A stretch of 64,000 nucleotides of DNA, taken from positions 372,001-436,000 of the forward strand of contig OZ345356.1 in NCBI GenBank assembly GCA_977006965.1, read 5' to 3'. Of this stretch, positions 19,408-29,556 are shown piece after piece. The stretch comes from Phymatolithon calcareum (taxonomy: Eukaryota > Rhodophyta > Florideophyceae > Hapalidiales). The notes under the pieces are model-generated. The model made no database searches, was not told the origin of the DNA, and was given only the letters and a program-made list of their open reading frames with translations. How positions within the stretch are numbered: position 1 is the first letter of the stretch; the number at the start of each line of letters is the position of its first letter. The translations under genes were made by a program, and so were the position numbers.

Positions 19408-21420
19408 TCCACTACTACTAAAATCGCTGCCTGTCTGTGTGTGTGTGTGTCTGTCGGTGTCTCTTTTGATTCTCATTGGTTACATTTTTACAAGATAAGG
19501 TTCAACGGGGTGGATACGCGCTGAGGTGAGGGATCACTCAGAATCCCCAGTATTCTTCTTTTTGTGGGAAATCTATTGGCTGTATGCAGTATCAAGATAA
19601 GATTCAACAGGGTGGATTTGCACTAAGGTGAGGGTTCACTTGAAAATACATTTTTTGATGTGATATAAGGTCGGAAAGTACACGCGTACACATGTGTAGA
19701 TAGGTAGTGAGAGAAGGGGCGTACCTGAAGCATGGGTCGCAAAGGGTAAGAGGTGGGTGGAACAAGAGGAATACCAGAGGCGGAAGGGGTAAATCAAGGA
19801 GAGCAGCAAGGGGAAAAGGGGTAAAAAGAGGCTGAGAATGAAGTCGAAAGAGGGAGAAACGACACAAGGGGGAGAAAGGCGTAAAAGGGAAGTGATATAA
19901 AGGTGAAATGAGTGGGCTTAACGTTGAGTGGGCTAAAAGGGGACGAGCAAGGAGGGCACAAAAGATACAATGTGAGTGACACAAGGGGAGGAAAGGTTAA
20001 AATGGAAGTGAAACGAATGTCCTACAGATGGCAATGGAATGGCCCAAGTGACGAAAGGAGTAAGCGCAGAGTGACAAAAAGAGTGAATAAGAAAAAGTAG
20101 AGTGCAACAGAGGCGGACAAGGGAGCAATGAGAGCGGCGGTGCATAGCATGCGAGTAATGAGAAGTGTGGTGGATGAGTAGGCCAAGGACCGAAATGTGG
20201 GGATAATCGAGCGCAGCACAATGATACATGAAGTGGAGCAAGAACATGAGAGTGGCACGCTGGGTAGGACAGGACACAAGACTCACAAGAATGGCGAACA
20301 AGGGTTAGTAGAAGGTAAGAATACAGAACACCGAGATAGAGGGGCGACGGAGAAGGACGCAAAATTGGAGGACTGGGTTTTTCGGATAAAGGACAGGAGC
20401 ATGCTTCTTTTTTGCTCAAGGGGCATAAGGAGTGACAAGAAGGGCACAAGAGGTCAAACAGTGAGTGGCATGGAGAGGTGAGGACGGAGGGATAGAAAGG
20501 GGAGTGTCACAAGAGGCGTACCAGTGGCCACAGCGTGACACAAAAGAAAAAAGCTGACTGAAACAAAGAGCGTCAATTGAAGCAAGGGACGAGAACGATA
20601 CAAGAGGGAGGGAGTCCTAAAATTGGAGTGACACAAAAGACGCACCAGGCGTAAGGGAGTGACACAGGGGTGTAAGGAGTGGGCTCGAGGGATATAGGGG
20701 AGGTTCAAGAAGGGTACAATAGGAAAATGGAGATGGACAAAACGGGGGAAAAGGGTACAAGGGGAATGGTACAAGGGGCGTACCAACGGAAAGAGAGCAG
20801 GACAAAGTTCCGCAAGGAATAAATTGAGAGAAACAAAAAGAGTTAAAAGGGAGTGACGACAAGGGCACAAGGGGCAGAAGCGATGTGCCAAGAAGGGCAA
20901 AGGGGGACAAAGGAACGAGCACAAGTGATGAAATGGAAGTGATGCAAAACGCGGAAGGGGCAAAGCGAGAGCGACACGAGGGGCGCATCGAGGTCAGCGG
21001 AGTGATGAAATTGTCGAAAGTAGTAAGCGAAGAGTGGCACAAAGGGTGAATAGGAAAAAAAAGAGTGACACAGGGCGGATGGAGGAGGAACGAGAGAGCC
21101 GATACACAGCACGCGAATAATTACAAGTGTGGCGGATCAGTAGGCGAAGAGTGAAATTTGGGGCTGACGGAGTGCAGATCAGTGACGCATGGAGCGGAGC
21201 AAGGACACGAGCTGGAACGTTGGGCAGATCAGGACACGGGATTCAAGCGAGGAGCGGACAAGGGTTAGCGGAGGTTAAATATGCAAAACACGGAGACGGG
21301 AGGGGGACGGAGAAGGACACAAAATTGGAGGAATAGATCTTTTGTTTAAGTTCTCCATACTTTACACTCTTCATTTTCTATCTTTTGCATAGGCGCAAAG
21401 CGCCGCCATGGAGCCACTTG
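19408..21420 (+). mobile_element. Non-autonomous Helitron A
   Basis: The 5' end (TCCACTACTACTAAAATCGC, then a GT/CTGTCGGTG stretch and ttgattctcattggttacat) closely matches the 5' end of Helitron B at 22490. The 3' end has a perfect short hairpin ggcgc-aaa-gcgcc at 21392-21404, 16 nt before the terminal gagccacttg, matching Helitron B at 27707-27735. There is no target duplication, as expected for Helitrons. The interior is a GA-rich repeat array without genes. The terminus CTTG departs from the usual CTRR. Confidence 0.7.
19640..21335 (+). repeat. GA-rich array with about 950-bp higher-order duplication
   Basis: The plus strand is built of degenerate units of about 20 bp such as gtgacacaaggggcgtac and agtgggctcgaggg. 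On a larger scale 20100-20370 matches 21060-21335 (shared gacaagggttag, ggagaaggac and caaaattggagga), so the interior of Helitron A consists of two diverged copies of about 950 bp. Stops are rare because of the composition, which produces long spurious frames on the minus strand. Confidence 0.7.
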
Positions 21421-21998
21421 TTGAGTTCTATTCTGCACCTGGTGTGTATGCAGAAGCAATGCGATATCTGCTTCCTCATGCAGTCAGTGTTGTGAAAGAA
21501 CAGATAGAGGTGAACCCGAAGACTGTAGAGAAGACTTTTGTAACCAAATCGGAGTCACTTTCCTATTTTGCGATTCAAATGTTGCTCTCAAGCGGACGAG
21601 CAAGGGAAGGTGATGCTCTATGTTCCATTGTGCTTCCCTTAGTGTCTGGAGAAGAGAGAAAACGAGGCGCGCGAGAAATTCTGTCCAAGATTGCTGTCGT
21701 GTGCATGGTCGTGAGGAAGTCTGACGAAACTGAGACACGTCAAGCCCTGAAAAAGTGGTTCAAATACATCCTTCTTCGCAGTCGCGCTCGCTATGCCACT
21801 AGGAAATTTAAGGACCTACATCCCCAGCTTAGATTTTCACTTTTATTTTTTATGAGCGTGGGAATCCGAGAAGCTCATTGGACATTTTTTGTTATGGCAG
21901 TACATAATTGGCTAAGCAAAAAAAATCGTCGCGCAGTGGAAACGTTTTCTAGAAATTCTCAGCAGAGGGTTCCTTCGAAAATCGGAACAGCTCCTTAA
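21408..21998 (+). CDS. Unrecognised 196-codon ORF starting in a Helitron terminus
   Basis: The first ATG lies in the last 13 bases of Helitron A, and the frame then runs into flanking DNA. A second in-frame ATG is at about 21459. The protein is a mixed-charge soluble sequence with likely helices (YFAIQMLLSSGRAREGDALC, TRQALKKWFKYILLRSRARY) and a hydrophobic stretch RFSLLFFMSVGIR. No signal peptide or known domain. It could be the surviving end of a gene cut by the Helitron, cargo of the surrounding hAT-like element, or chance. The codons look coding-like. The DNA after it, 21999-22489, has no gene that I recognise. Confidence 0.4.
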   Translation: MEPLVEFYSAPGVYAEAMRYLLPHAVSVVKEQIEVNPKTVEKTFVTKSESLSYFAIQMLLSSGRAREGDALCSIVLPLVSGEERKRGAREILSKIAVVCMVVRKSDETETRQALKKWFKYILLRSRARYATRKFKDLHPQLRFSLLFFMSVGIREAHWTFFVMAVHNWLSKKNRRAVETFSRNSQQRVPSKIGTAP

Positions 21999-22489
21999 AC
22001 GCGCAGTTTAAGACCACTTCCTGATCCGTTCTTCGCATTTCGAAAACTATTATAGAAAACCAAGAATGTAGGTTATCCAAAAATCAAAAAAAATCAAAGA
22101 AAGGGGATGAAATAAGGAGTGTAGAGCACTTTTCGTAATTCTGATCTTGAAAAAGAATCGCCTACAAAGATGGACAATTATCTTGAAACGGACTCGTTGA
22201 ATTTCTTATTACCTTAGTCAAAAGTTTCGAATGGTTGTAGACTAACACAGGAATACTGGAAATTTTGTAAAATCGAACGTCTAGGTGGCAAAAAAGTTCG
22301 CGCCGCGAGACCAAAAGTTTTCTAAAATCGGCAAAGAAACAGGCGAAAAATATATTAAAATTCACGTTGCGCCCCGACGAGAAGCTGAAACTGTTCGAAG
22401 GAAACACAGTAAGCATTTTTCTGTAATGATTGATTAGAGGCCAACATTGGAAACTTTTGCTGACTTCATATTTGAAAATATTTCACTTG

Positions 22490-25400
22490 TCTACTGCTAA
22501 AATTGCTGTCTGTCGGTGTCTCTTTTGATTCTCATTGGTTACATTTTTACAAGATAAGATTCAACAGGGTGGATGCGCGCTGAGGTGAGGGATCACTCGG
22601 CAAGCCCCAGTTTTCTTCTTGTTGTGCGAAATCTATTGTCTGTATGCAGTAACAAGATAACGTTCAACAGGGTGGATACACACTGAGGTGAGGGATCACT
22701 CGGAATCCCTAGTGTTCTTCTTTTCGCCGGAAATCTATTGGTTGTAGGCAGTAACGTTTACATTTTGTCATGTCACTGTGTTTGTTTGTTATATAAAACT
22801 ACTATATATATTCGTTTCAAGTTGTGTGAGTGCCCGTTACAAGTTTCGAGCTTGTATATAAGTGAGTGACCGCGCGAGAAATCTGTTGCTAGACTTTGTT
22901 GCGGGTTGAAATTTCGGCTGTTTGGGACCACCTGATCCTCGGACCAGACCGTTCGAGGACTCTGGACTGCAATTGATTTTTTTTAATTAATTTTCTTTTT
23001 AATTTAATTATCTTTTTAATTACCATATTAATAATTACGGTTCAGGGGACCAGTGGGGTGCAGAGATTGGCACTGCTACACCCCCCCATTCCGTTGTTGT
23101 ATCTGGCTGCCTTATGTGTCCGTAAGGATCCGCGAGCGGACACGTGTGTATCTGTCGGAGCCCGATTCGCTGTCCTGCCCCTGCAAGAGTGCGCTTAAGG
23201 GCTCTCTCTCGTGCGGAGTGACCTTGCCTATAGGAGAACCTTGCAGGTGTTACTTTAGACCCTCTGTTTGGTTGATGCATGTCAGCAAAGGATAGCAGGG
23301 CCGCGGTCAGCGCCGGTTGGTTAGCACGGGAGGTAACCTTTGCTAACGATTGGAAGAACCACATGAGAAGCAGACGGTGGAACCTCGGAAGTACCAAGCG
23401 AGGTACAAATCAGTTTTTGGAGACAGATCCGAGGGAAATCGCACTGCAGGTTGTAGGTGCCTCAAGACCACTACCTTTTTAAATCCACGGGAACACCTCT
23501 CACATCCCAAAGGTTGAATAAACAGGCCAAGCCCGCCTGTTAGGCTATCCTGTGCTTGCAAGTCGTACAGCTTGAACAGTGTTTGAGTACACGGTGAACA
23601 ACGAAGTCAGTGGAAAGGAGTTTTTACTGAAGAAGATCAGCTGCGGCGAGGCGGTTGTTTGATATTTTGGGAGAAGTCTGGCCGATACAGAATTTTATAA
23701 TTCTGTTGGTTGCCTAGGGGACCCTCAACGAAATTCATCGACTTTCGTTTAGCGAAGCATATATCTTACAGGGTGAATTCTGTAGGAGATTCGGCTATCG
23801 GTCGGCGCCAGAAGAGATCCCGAACAGATATCTGAAGAAGAAGAACAAGGATGTCAAGTGCTCAGGAGGACAGCTTGAGAGAAGCTTGGAATGCTCAGCA
23901 GCGCTCTCGGAAAAAGAAGCGAAGGAGAAGAAATCGAGAACGCACGAGAAATCGAAAAGCGGTGGGGACAGCAGAGCATAGAACGTTACGCCTTGCTGCA
24001 GCTACCAAGGAGATGCGAGTGTCACGTGCTCGAAAGAGCGGTGAACAAGCTCGAGCTCAGCAGGAATCCAATAGGGAGTTTGTGCAAGTGTCACGCGCTG
24101 AAGAGACTGCTGAAGAAGTTCGAGCTCGGCAGAAATCCAATAGGGAGCCTATGCAAGTGTCACGTTCTCATGAGACTGTTGAGGAAGCTCGAGCTCGCCG
24201 ACGAGCAGATCGAGAAGCAACTCAGCGTGCAAGAAACGTCGTTCAAGAAACATTGGGTCCCTTGGACTTCGGAGAGATGAATGTCGAGTGCAAGAATTGT
24301 CTCGCACTCCATTTTATGGCAGAGCGAAAAGTCGGCAGTTCAATATCTAATACAGTGTTCTGTAATTGCTGTTAGAGAGGCCGTATCACCATGGAGAATG
24401 TTTCGTCTCTGAAAGATTGTCCAGAGCCTTTGAGAAAGCTGTTGACTGAGAACAACACTGAAGCGAAAACGTTTCGTAGGAACATTGTGCGCTACAACAA
24501 TACTCTATGAATGGCCTCTGTGCACGCTAATTAGGTATCCAGGGGTGAAGGGCAGTCTAGATTCAACCCGAAGATGACACTGCAAGGCCGCATACACCTT
24601 TTTCTTGGTGGTCTACAGCCTGCCCCTGGCAGAAATCCTGCGTTTCTTTCCGCATAAGCTTACGATACAGACTTCGACGTGCAGTCTGAGCTTCGTTCTG
24701 GGAATGTTTCCAGACTTAATCCATCTCTAATGACAAGGCTTGCGACTATGTTGCAGCAGCACAACCCGTACGTTCAAAGCTTTATAAACCTCCGTTACTG
24801 CATCAGTGAAGACGCACGGACCGCTCAGTCATTCATGCGGAAAAGAGACCAGCGAATTAGCACGTGCGACGATACAATGGGCCCTCTTTCCCTTAGACCG
24901 CTACGTTGATACCTGGAAACGAAGATGGAATGGTTGGCAGGGGTGATATAATTGTTCGAAAGCGTGAGTTTTTCAACTACAATGGGAACGAAGTTCTGGA
25001 CAAAGTCAATGTGAGTCACAGATCTTACGATCCTTTGAGCTACGTCATGCTCTTTCCAGATGGTAGAGATGCATGGCATTCAGAAATGAAGAACAAGCAC
25101 GGAGACAGGCAGAAAAAGCTCACATGTCTGATGTTCTACAGGTGGCATCTGTTTTAAAGACAAGTTGAGTTTAGTACTATTCTTGCAGGGTGCCGGCTCT
25201 TCCAGCAGAACTTGGTTGACCAATACTGTAAGATAGATGCAGAACGATTGTATTTCTTGCTTCAAAATCAGAATCAGCTTCAAGTCATGAACTATACAAG
25301 GCTCCGAGAGCTTCTTTAGTCTGGACGATTGATTGTACTTCCATGGACATATCTCGGAGGTGAACGGTACATGCACCAGAAGATGCGAAACATCATTGCC

Positions 25401-27735
25401 ACTTCGAAAAAGCTCGGTCATCCGGACATATTCTTGACTATGACTTGCAAAACAAACAGACAAAGTGTGGAAGCCAAGTTTCACATAAGACACGGAGCTG
25501 AGTCGCCTTCATTCTCACTGCAGTACAGCTTCACAGGATCGGGAGAAGAGATCGTCGGTCGTCTCTACACTGCGAGTCCTCGTGAAGGAGAGCGCAATTA
25601 CCTTCACCTGCTTCTTTTCCATCTCACCGGCGCAAAATCGTTTTCAGATATGCGAACGGTTTATGGCGAGGTATGTGATTCTTTTCGAGAAGACTGCATT
25701 CGTCGAGGGTTCCTGGCAAACGACGCTGAGCGGGAAAGAGCTTTGAGGGAAGCATTTGCTTCCCAATTTGTTCCGCTTTCGCACATTCTTGCAACCATTC
25801 TTGCGTATTGTGATCCCTCTGATCCGCTGTCGCGCTTGGAAAGAGCACAAGAGCTTATTTGCGCCAGATATTTGGGCTCGTCATAGGGGCACCTGACGTC
25901 ATTAAGAGTCGAAGACGTCGCGCTGTCTTAAGTTCTTCTTGAGGTTCAAGAGTCTCTTTTGCCCATGGGTAACTTTAGTTTGGAATTGTTTCAGCTACCG
26001 CAACCTCAATAAGACCTTCCGGCTTTGATGATGGAGTCTGAGGAAGTAGAATCAGATCCCGATCGCCTGCAAAGGGCAGTGGATGAGGCACTGCCACTTT
26101 TAAACGCAGCCCAGAAAACTGTCTATGTTCTTCCAGGAGTTACACCAGCAAATCTTGGAGCATCTGTTTCTCGCAATAGTGTAGCAAGCAGTAGACAATC
26201 CCTTGTTCTTTTTCTTTATACTTAAGGTGTAACCGGTAAGATGTTTGTGACACGAGCCATTCATCACTTTCCCCGACTTCGAGAGAAGAGGGTCATTGCA
26301 GTTGGAGGATCTGCGATTGCAGCGGTACTTTTAGATGGAGGAAGAACTGCAAATTCAACCTTCAAGATATCAATAACTTGCAGGGCAGAGAGCACGTGTA
26401 ACATTTCTGCTACATCGCAACTGGCGCATGACCTGAGGGCTACTGATTTAATCATTTGGGATATCACAGGTACTGTGTCGAAGCTGTGGACCGCTCTCTC
26501 AGGGACATAACGAGATATAGATTTCCATTTTGGGAGAAATGGGTGCTATGCTCTGGTGACTTCAGCAAGATTCTTCCTGTCATTCAAGGTGAATCGAGAG
26601 CTCATATCGTGTATGCATGCGTGAAGTCTTCAGCTCTCTACGCACAATTATGTAGACTTCGATTGACGGAGAACATGCGTCTGGCATCTCTTCGAATCGA
26701 TCCTCATGCAGATGAGACAGCGATGCAGTTCCCAGACTATCTTCTACGATTTGGAGAGGGACGTCTTCAAGTCACAGAAGGAGATTTGTTAGGTCTTCCT
26801 GAGTCTGTTCAGAAGGTTGCATCGATAAAAGATCTCTGCGGTGAGGTCTTTCACGGTATAGATTCACACTACTCGGATGTGAACTGGCTTACATCCACGG
26901 CAATTCTTTCTACTAATAACGCCAGGCTTAGAGAAATAAATGAAATTGTCTGTTAAAGAATTCCAGGGAGCTTCAAGACGTTTCTTAGTGCGGATACTGT
27001 TGATGACGCAGAACAGAACGCATTGAGATACCCTGTTGAGATCTTGAATACTCTCACAACTGGCTTTGCACTTCCTGACAACTGTATTAAGCTCAAAAAG
27101 GGATTCATGGTCATGCTTCTTCGCAACATGTGCCCAAGAAACGGTACTTTGTGGAGAATTTGTTGACCAATCTTCTCCAGCTAAGAATAGCTGTAGGCTC
27201 TCATGCTGGAAACCAGCTCACACTGCCGAGAGTTCCATGTGGTCCAGGGGACGATACCTTCCCAGTACCCGGGTTCAAGAGAACGCAGTTTCCTATCCGG
27301 GTCTGCTTTGGGATGACAATAAATAAGGCACAGGGCCAATCATTTGGCGGAAAGCTTGGACTTGACTTATCTGATAACTGTTTTGCGCACGGTCAGCTGT
27401 ACTTCGGTGAATCTCGAGTAACCGATCCAAGAAAATTGACGGTGTGCACGACAAGAGCAGATAACCTGGCTCGAAATGTTGTTTACCGAGAGGCCCTTTC
27501 GTAGAAATGTTAGTTATAAATAAATGTTATATTTTTGAATCTGTTTCTTTGACAAGTAGTGTGTAGAATTTTGTAAATATTTAGACTATTATAAAATGTA
27601 TAAAAATACGTAGCTTTATTTAATGGAAACCTGGACCTAATATCTCAGCATTATGTATAATACTCTTATTAATTAAAATCATATCTCAAAATAAGCAGAC
27701 GTCATGGGCGCGAAGCGTCGAAATAGAGCCACTTG
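22490..27735 (+). mobile_element. Helitron B, decayed autonomous Helitron
   Basis: The 5' end TCTACTGCTAAAATTGCTGT is followed by two tandem copies of an about 105-bp unit (22552-22755) also found in Helitron A. The 3' end has hairpin ggcgc-gaa-gcgtc at 27707-27719 and terminal gagccacttg at 27726-27735. Inside lie remnants of the Helitron Rep/helicase polyprotein (23851-27504). The sequence just outside the 3' end (ttactaaaatgaccacgaag) has a diverged relative near 51157, so the target was itself a repeat. The 5' leader 22760-23850 contains only short frames. Confidence 0.8.
23851..27504 (+). pseudogene. Helitron Rep/PIF1-like helicase, multiply disrupted
   Basis: Starting at the ATG at 23851 the frame gives a basic region (KKKRRRRNRERTRN), about three 30-residue repeats (VSRAEETAEEVRARQKSNRE) and the Helitron Cys motif FGEMNVECKNCLALHFMAE. 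After a TAG the reading continues in pieces through Helitron_like_N blocks (RDI-type GRGDIIVRKREF, YDPLSYVMLFPDG, LPWTYLGGERYMHQKM, DIFLTMTC). The HUH nuclease core that should follow TMTC is missing: the sequence jumps to GERNYLHLLLFHLTGAKSF. The helicase part (26025-27504) has a broken Walker A (stop, then GVTGKMF) and a Walker B in which DE is DI. It ends with the conserved CFGMTINKAQGQSF and HGQLYFGESRVT. Not functional. Confidence 0.8.
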
Positions 27736-28483
27736 TATTTACTAAAATGACCACGAAGCACCCGTGGTGTTATGACATTGCTTTGTTCTGCCAGCATTGT
27801 GCAAATGGGGCAGTTGATTTTTGCCGAGCCGGAAAAAAACTTTATTTATTAGAAAAATGAAATCTAATAGGGCCGTTGTGGCTGGACAAGTTCAATACAT
27901 TACTGTTTAATATGCCTTGCTTTGTTACGTACAGTATCCCGCACGTGATGGGCCTTTGCTCGGTGAACACGCTACTCATGGATGCGAAAGCGACATGGAG
28001 ACTTTTGTTTGGATGAGCCCATTTGTGAGTGACAAAATAGCAGTGAAACGCAACTTTTGTGCTGCGAAAAATTTAGATGTCTATACATTAAGTGCACCAC
28101 TGGTGGACAAAGCTAACTTTGGAATAGGATAAGCCGCGAAGACAGCGCAGACAGAAGTTTGTGTTAGATTTGCAGTCATCCAATTGAAGGAAAGTTTTCT
28201 GTCTTCGCGAAAAGATAGGGCAGACAGACCATGATTTGCAAAACAATTTCGTAAAAGATGGGAAAACCAAGAATGACAAAGAATATTTTCGGGCTACGGC
28301 ACCTCATATCACTTTAAATGAGCACAAGGTACGAACGGACTTGGAAACTGGACCGTGATTGGAGTGCTGACAGAAATGATCGATATCATAATTCCACATG
28401 TGCCTCGTGCGCTTTTAGTAAATACAGCAAACTACGTCGTCATTTTAGTAATTTCCTCAATAAAATGTTTTTTTCACGGTGCA
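27736..28483. other. Interior of the hAT-like composite, no gene
   Basis: Lies between Helitron B and the right subterminal repeats. A stretch at about 28320-28460 (tagtaaatacagcaaact and surrounding) has a diverged relative at about 43790-43950, so a second related element remnant exists there. Short frames are unrecognised. Confidence 0.35.
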
Positions 28484-28768
28484 GGGGATCACTGGGGGAG
28501 CATGGCAGCGTTTTAGCCCGACAATTTTATGGTTTATTTTAGCCCAAATAATGGTGTGCTTCCCCGTTGATAGATGGCTTCCCAATTGGGAATCTCCAAT
28601 GACGAGTACAAGCATTGCTTGCAATCTCATACGCAATTCCGGGGGCTCCTTTTTATTTGCAATCTCGGATTGCAATCCTAGATCAAATCTCAATCCATGA
28701 AGCAATCCCCCAAAATTGCAATTGCGAGGAAATAACGTGGCAGCGCAATAAAATTGGCTCCACCCCTG

Positions 28769-29556
28769 TGCATAAAGCGATGTCTTCTATAGGTGGTCTT
28801 CCCGACTCGACATTTTCCGGTATTTCATTTGCAGTTGCTCTGGATAGAGATCATTCGTCTATGGGTACCTATTCCTTAACTTTCCACTCTGAAAGTGAAT
28901 GATGATCGCCTAATTTTTTGCGACTTTACATAAGCCTGTTCCCAATGCAATTATGTCCGGCTGTATTCCGCTTAATTATTTACTACTGAATCGAAGTACC
29001 GCCTTTTAGGCTAAAAGCGGAAATCTACAAATCGTATGCAAACTATTTTCTTGCTTTGGTACTGTAGTGCTGTATGCTCAATCGCTGAGAAACAGTTAGT
29101 GCCATGATGAAGCTACTTCATTCTGCAACGGATTTGTAGCGTCAATGAGCATGAAAAGCAGCATCAAACTCATCGAGAGGACCAGTAAAGACGTTATTTC
29201 ATGTTTGTGCGTGGCAGAGCAAATTGGCAAGCGCTAAAGAGTTGCATTTTCTGCAATGTAAAAGACCTATTCAACGTTTCGTCTTGACGTTTATCGATTA
29301 GCGACTGTTAAATACTTCCTTGACTTCAACTTAAATTAACATTGGCAACGTTTTTCTGCTCTGGTTCACTTGCCTGCTTCGTGATAGAAGAAGAAAGGTA
29401 GATTCTTATTTAAAAGTTACCAACGCATCTGCTGACGCTTGGGACATTTTCCTAGTGCCAAGAGGCTTGATTCGTGATAGCATCCCTGTATGCAGGACCT
29501 CTTTTTTCCTCGCTGTTTGCTTCCAAAAACGGTTATCATACATTCACTGTTTCGAA
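28769..29556. repeat. Segmental duplication, copy B (interrupted)
   Basis: Matches copy A at 10382-11405 through many shared strings (cctaattttttgcgact, ctttggtactgtag, cgctgagaaacagt, gtagcgtcaatgagcatgaaaa, gtttgcttccaaaaa). Its left shoulder is 18147-18165 on the far side of the hAT-like composite. A small retroelement is inserted at 29388-29470. Copy B is shorter by two internal deletions. It is not followed by a NYN gene, unlike copy A. Confidence 0.8.
29388..29470 (-). mobile_element. 83-bp retroelement tail with target duplication
   Basis: Flanked by identical ttcgtgatag at 29378-29387 and 29471-29480. The minus strand carries the common tail (aagcgtcagcagatgcgttg, gtaac-ttttaaataagaat, ctttcttctt). 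The paralogous sequence near 11300 has only one copy of the target, so the insertion happened after the segment duplicated. It shows that a heavily 5'-truncated copy can be as short as 83 bp. Confidence 0.9.

Larger units (their letters stand above)
18166..28768. mobile_element. 10.6-kb composite hAT-like element with 8-bp target duplication
   Basis: The left end cagggGctgagccaattt-gattgc and the inverted right end cagggGtggagccaattt-tattgc agree at 21 of 24 positions. The flanks are identical 8-mers, tgcataaa at 18158-18165 and 28769-28776. An 8-bp duplication with CAGGG termini is the hAT signature. The paralogous segment at 10382-11405 reads straight through this site, so it is the empty site. 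Both subterminal regions (18180-18330 and 28600-28740) are full of gcaatc/gattgc motifs, as expected for transposase-binding repeats. Two Helitrons lie inside. The remaining about 3.3 kb would be the original element. No hAT transposase is recognised within it. Confidence 0.8.

Noticed and set aside
19440-19452. Short GT microsatellite in the 5' end of Helitron A
   Set aside because: Only about six units and absent from Helitron B; a simple slippage product.
19604-21112. Several minus-strand open frames of 85-169 codons rich in Pro, Leu, Ser, Cys
   Set aside because: They arise from a GA-rich repeat array in which stops are rare; composition is repetitive and overlapping frames are equally open.
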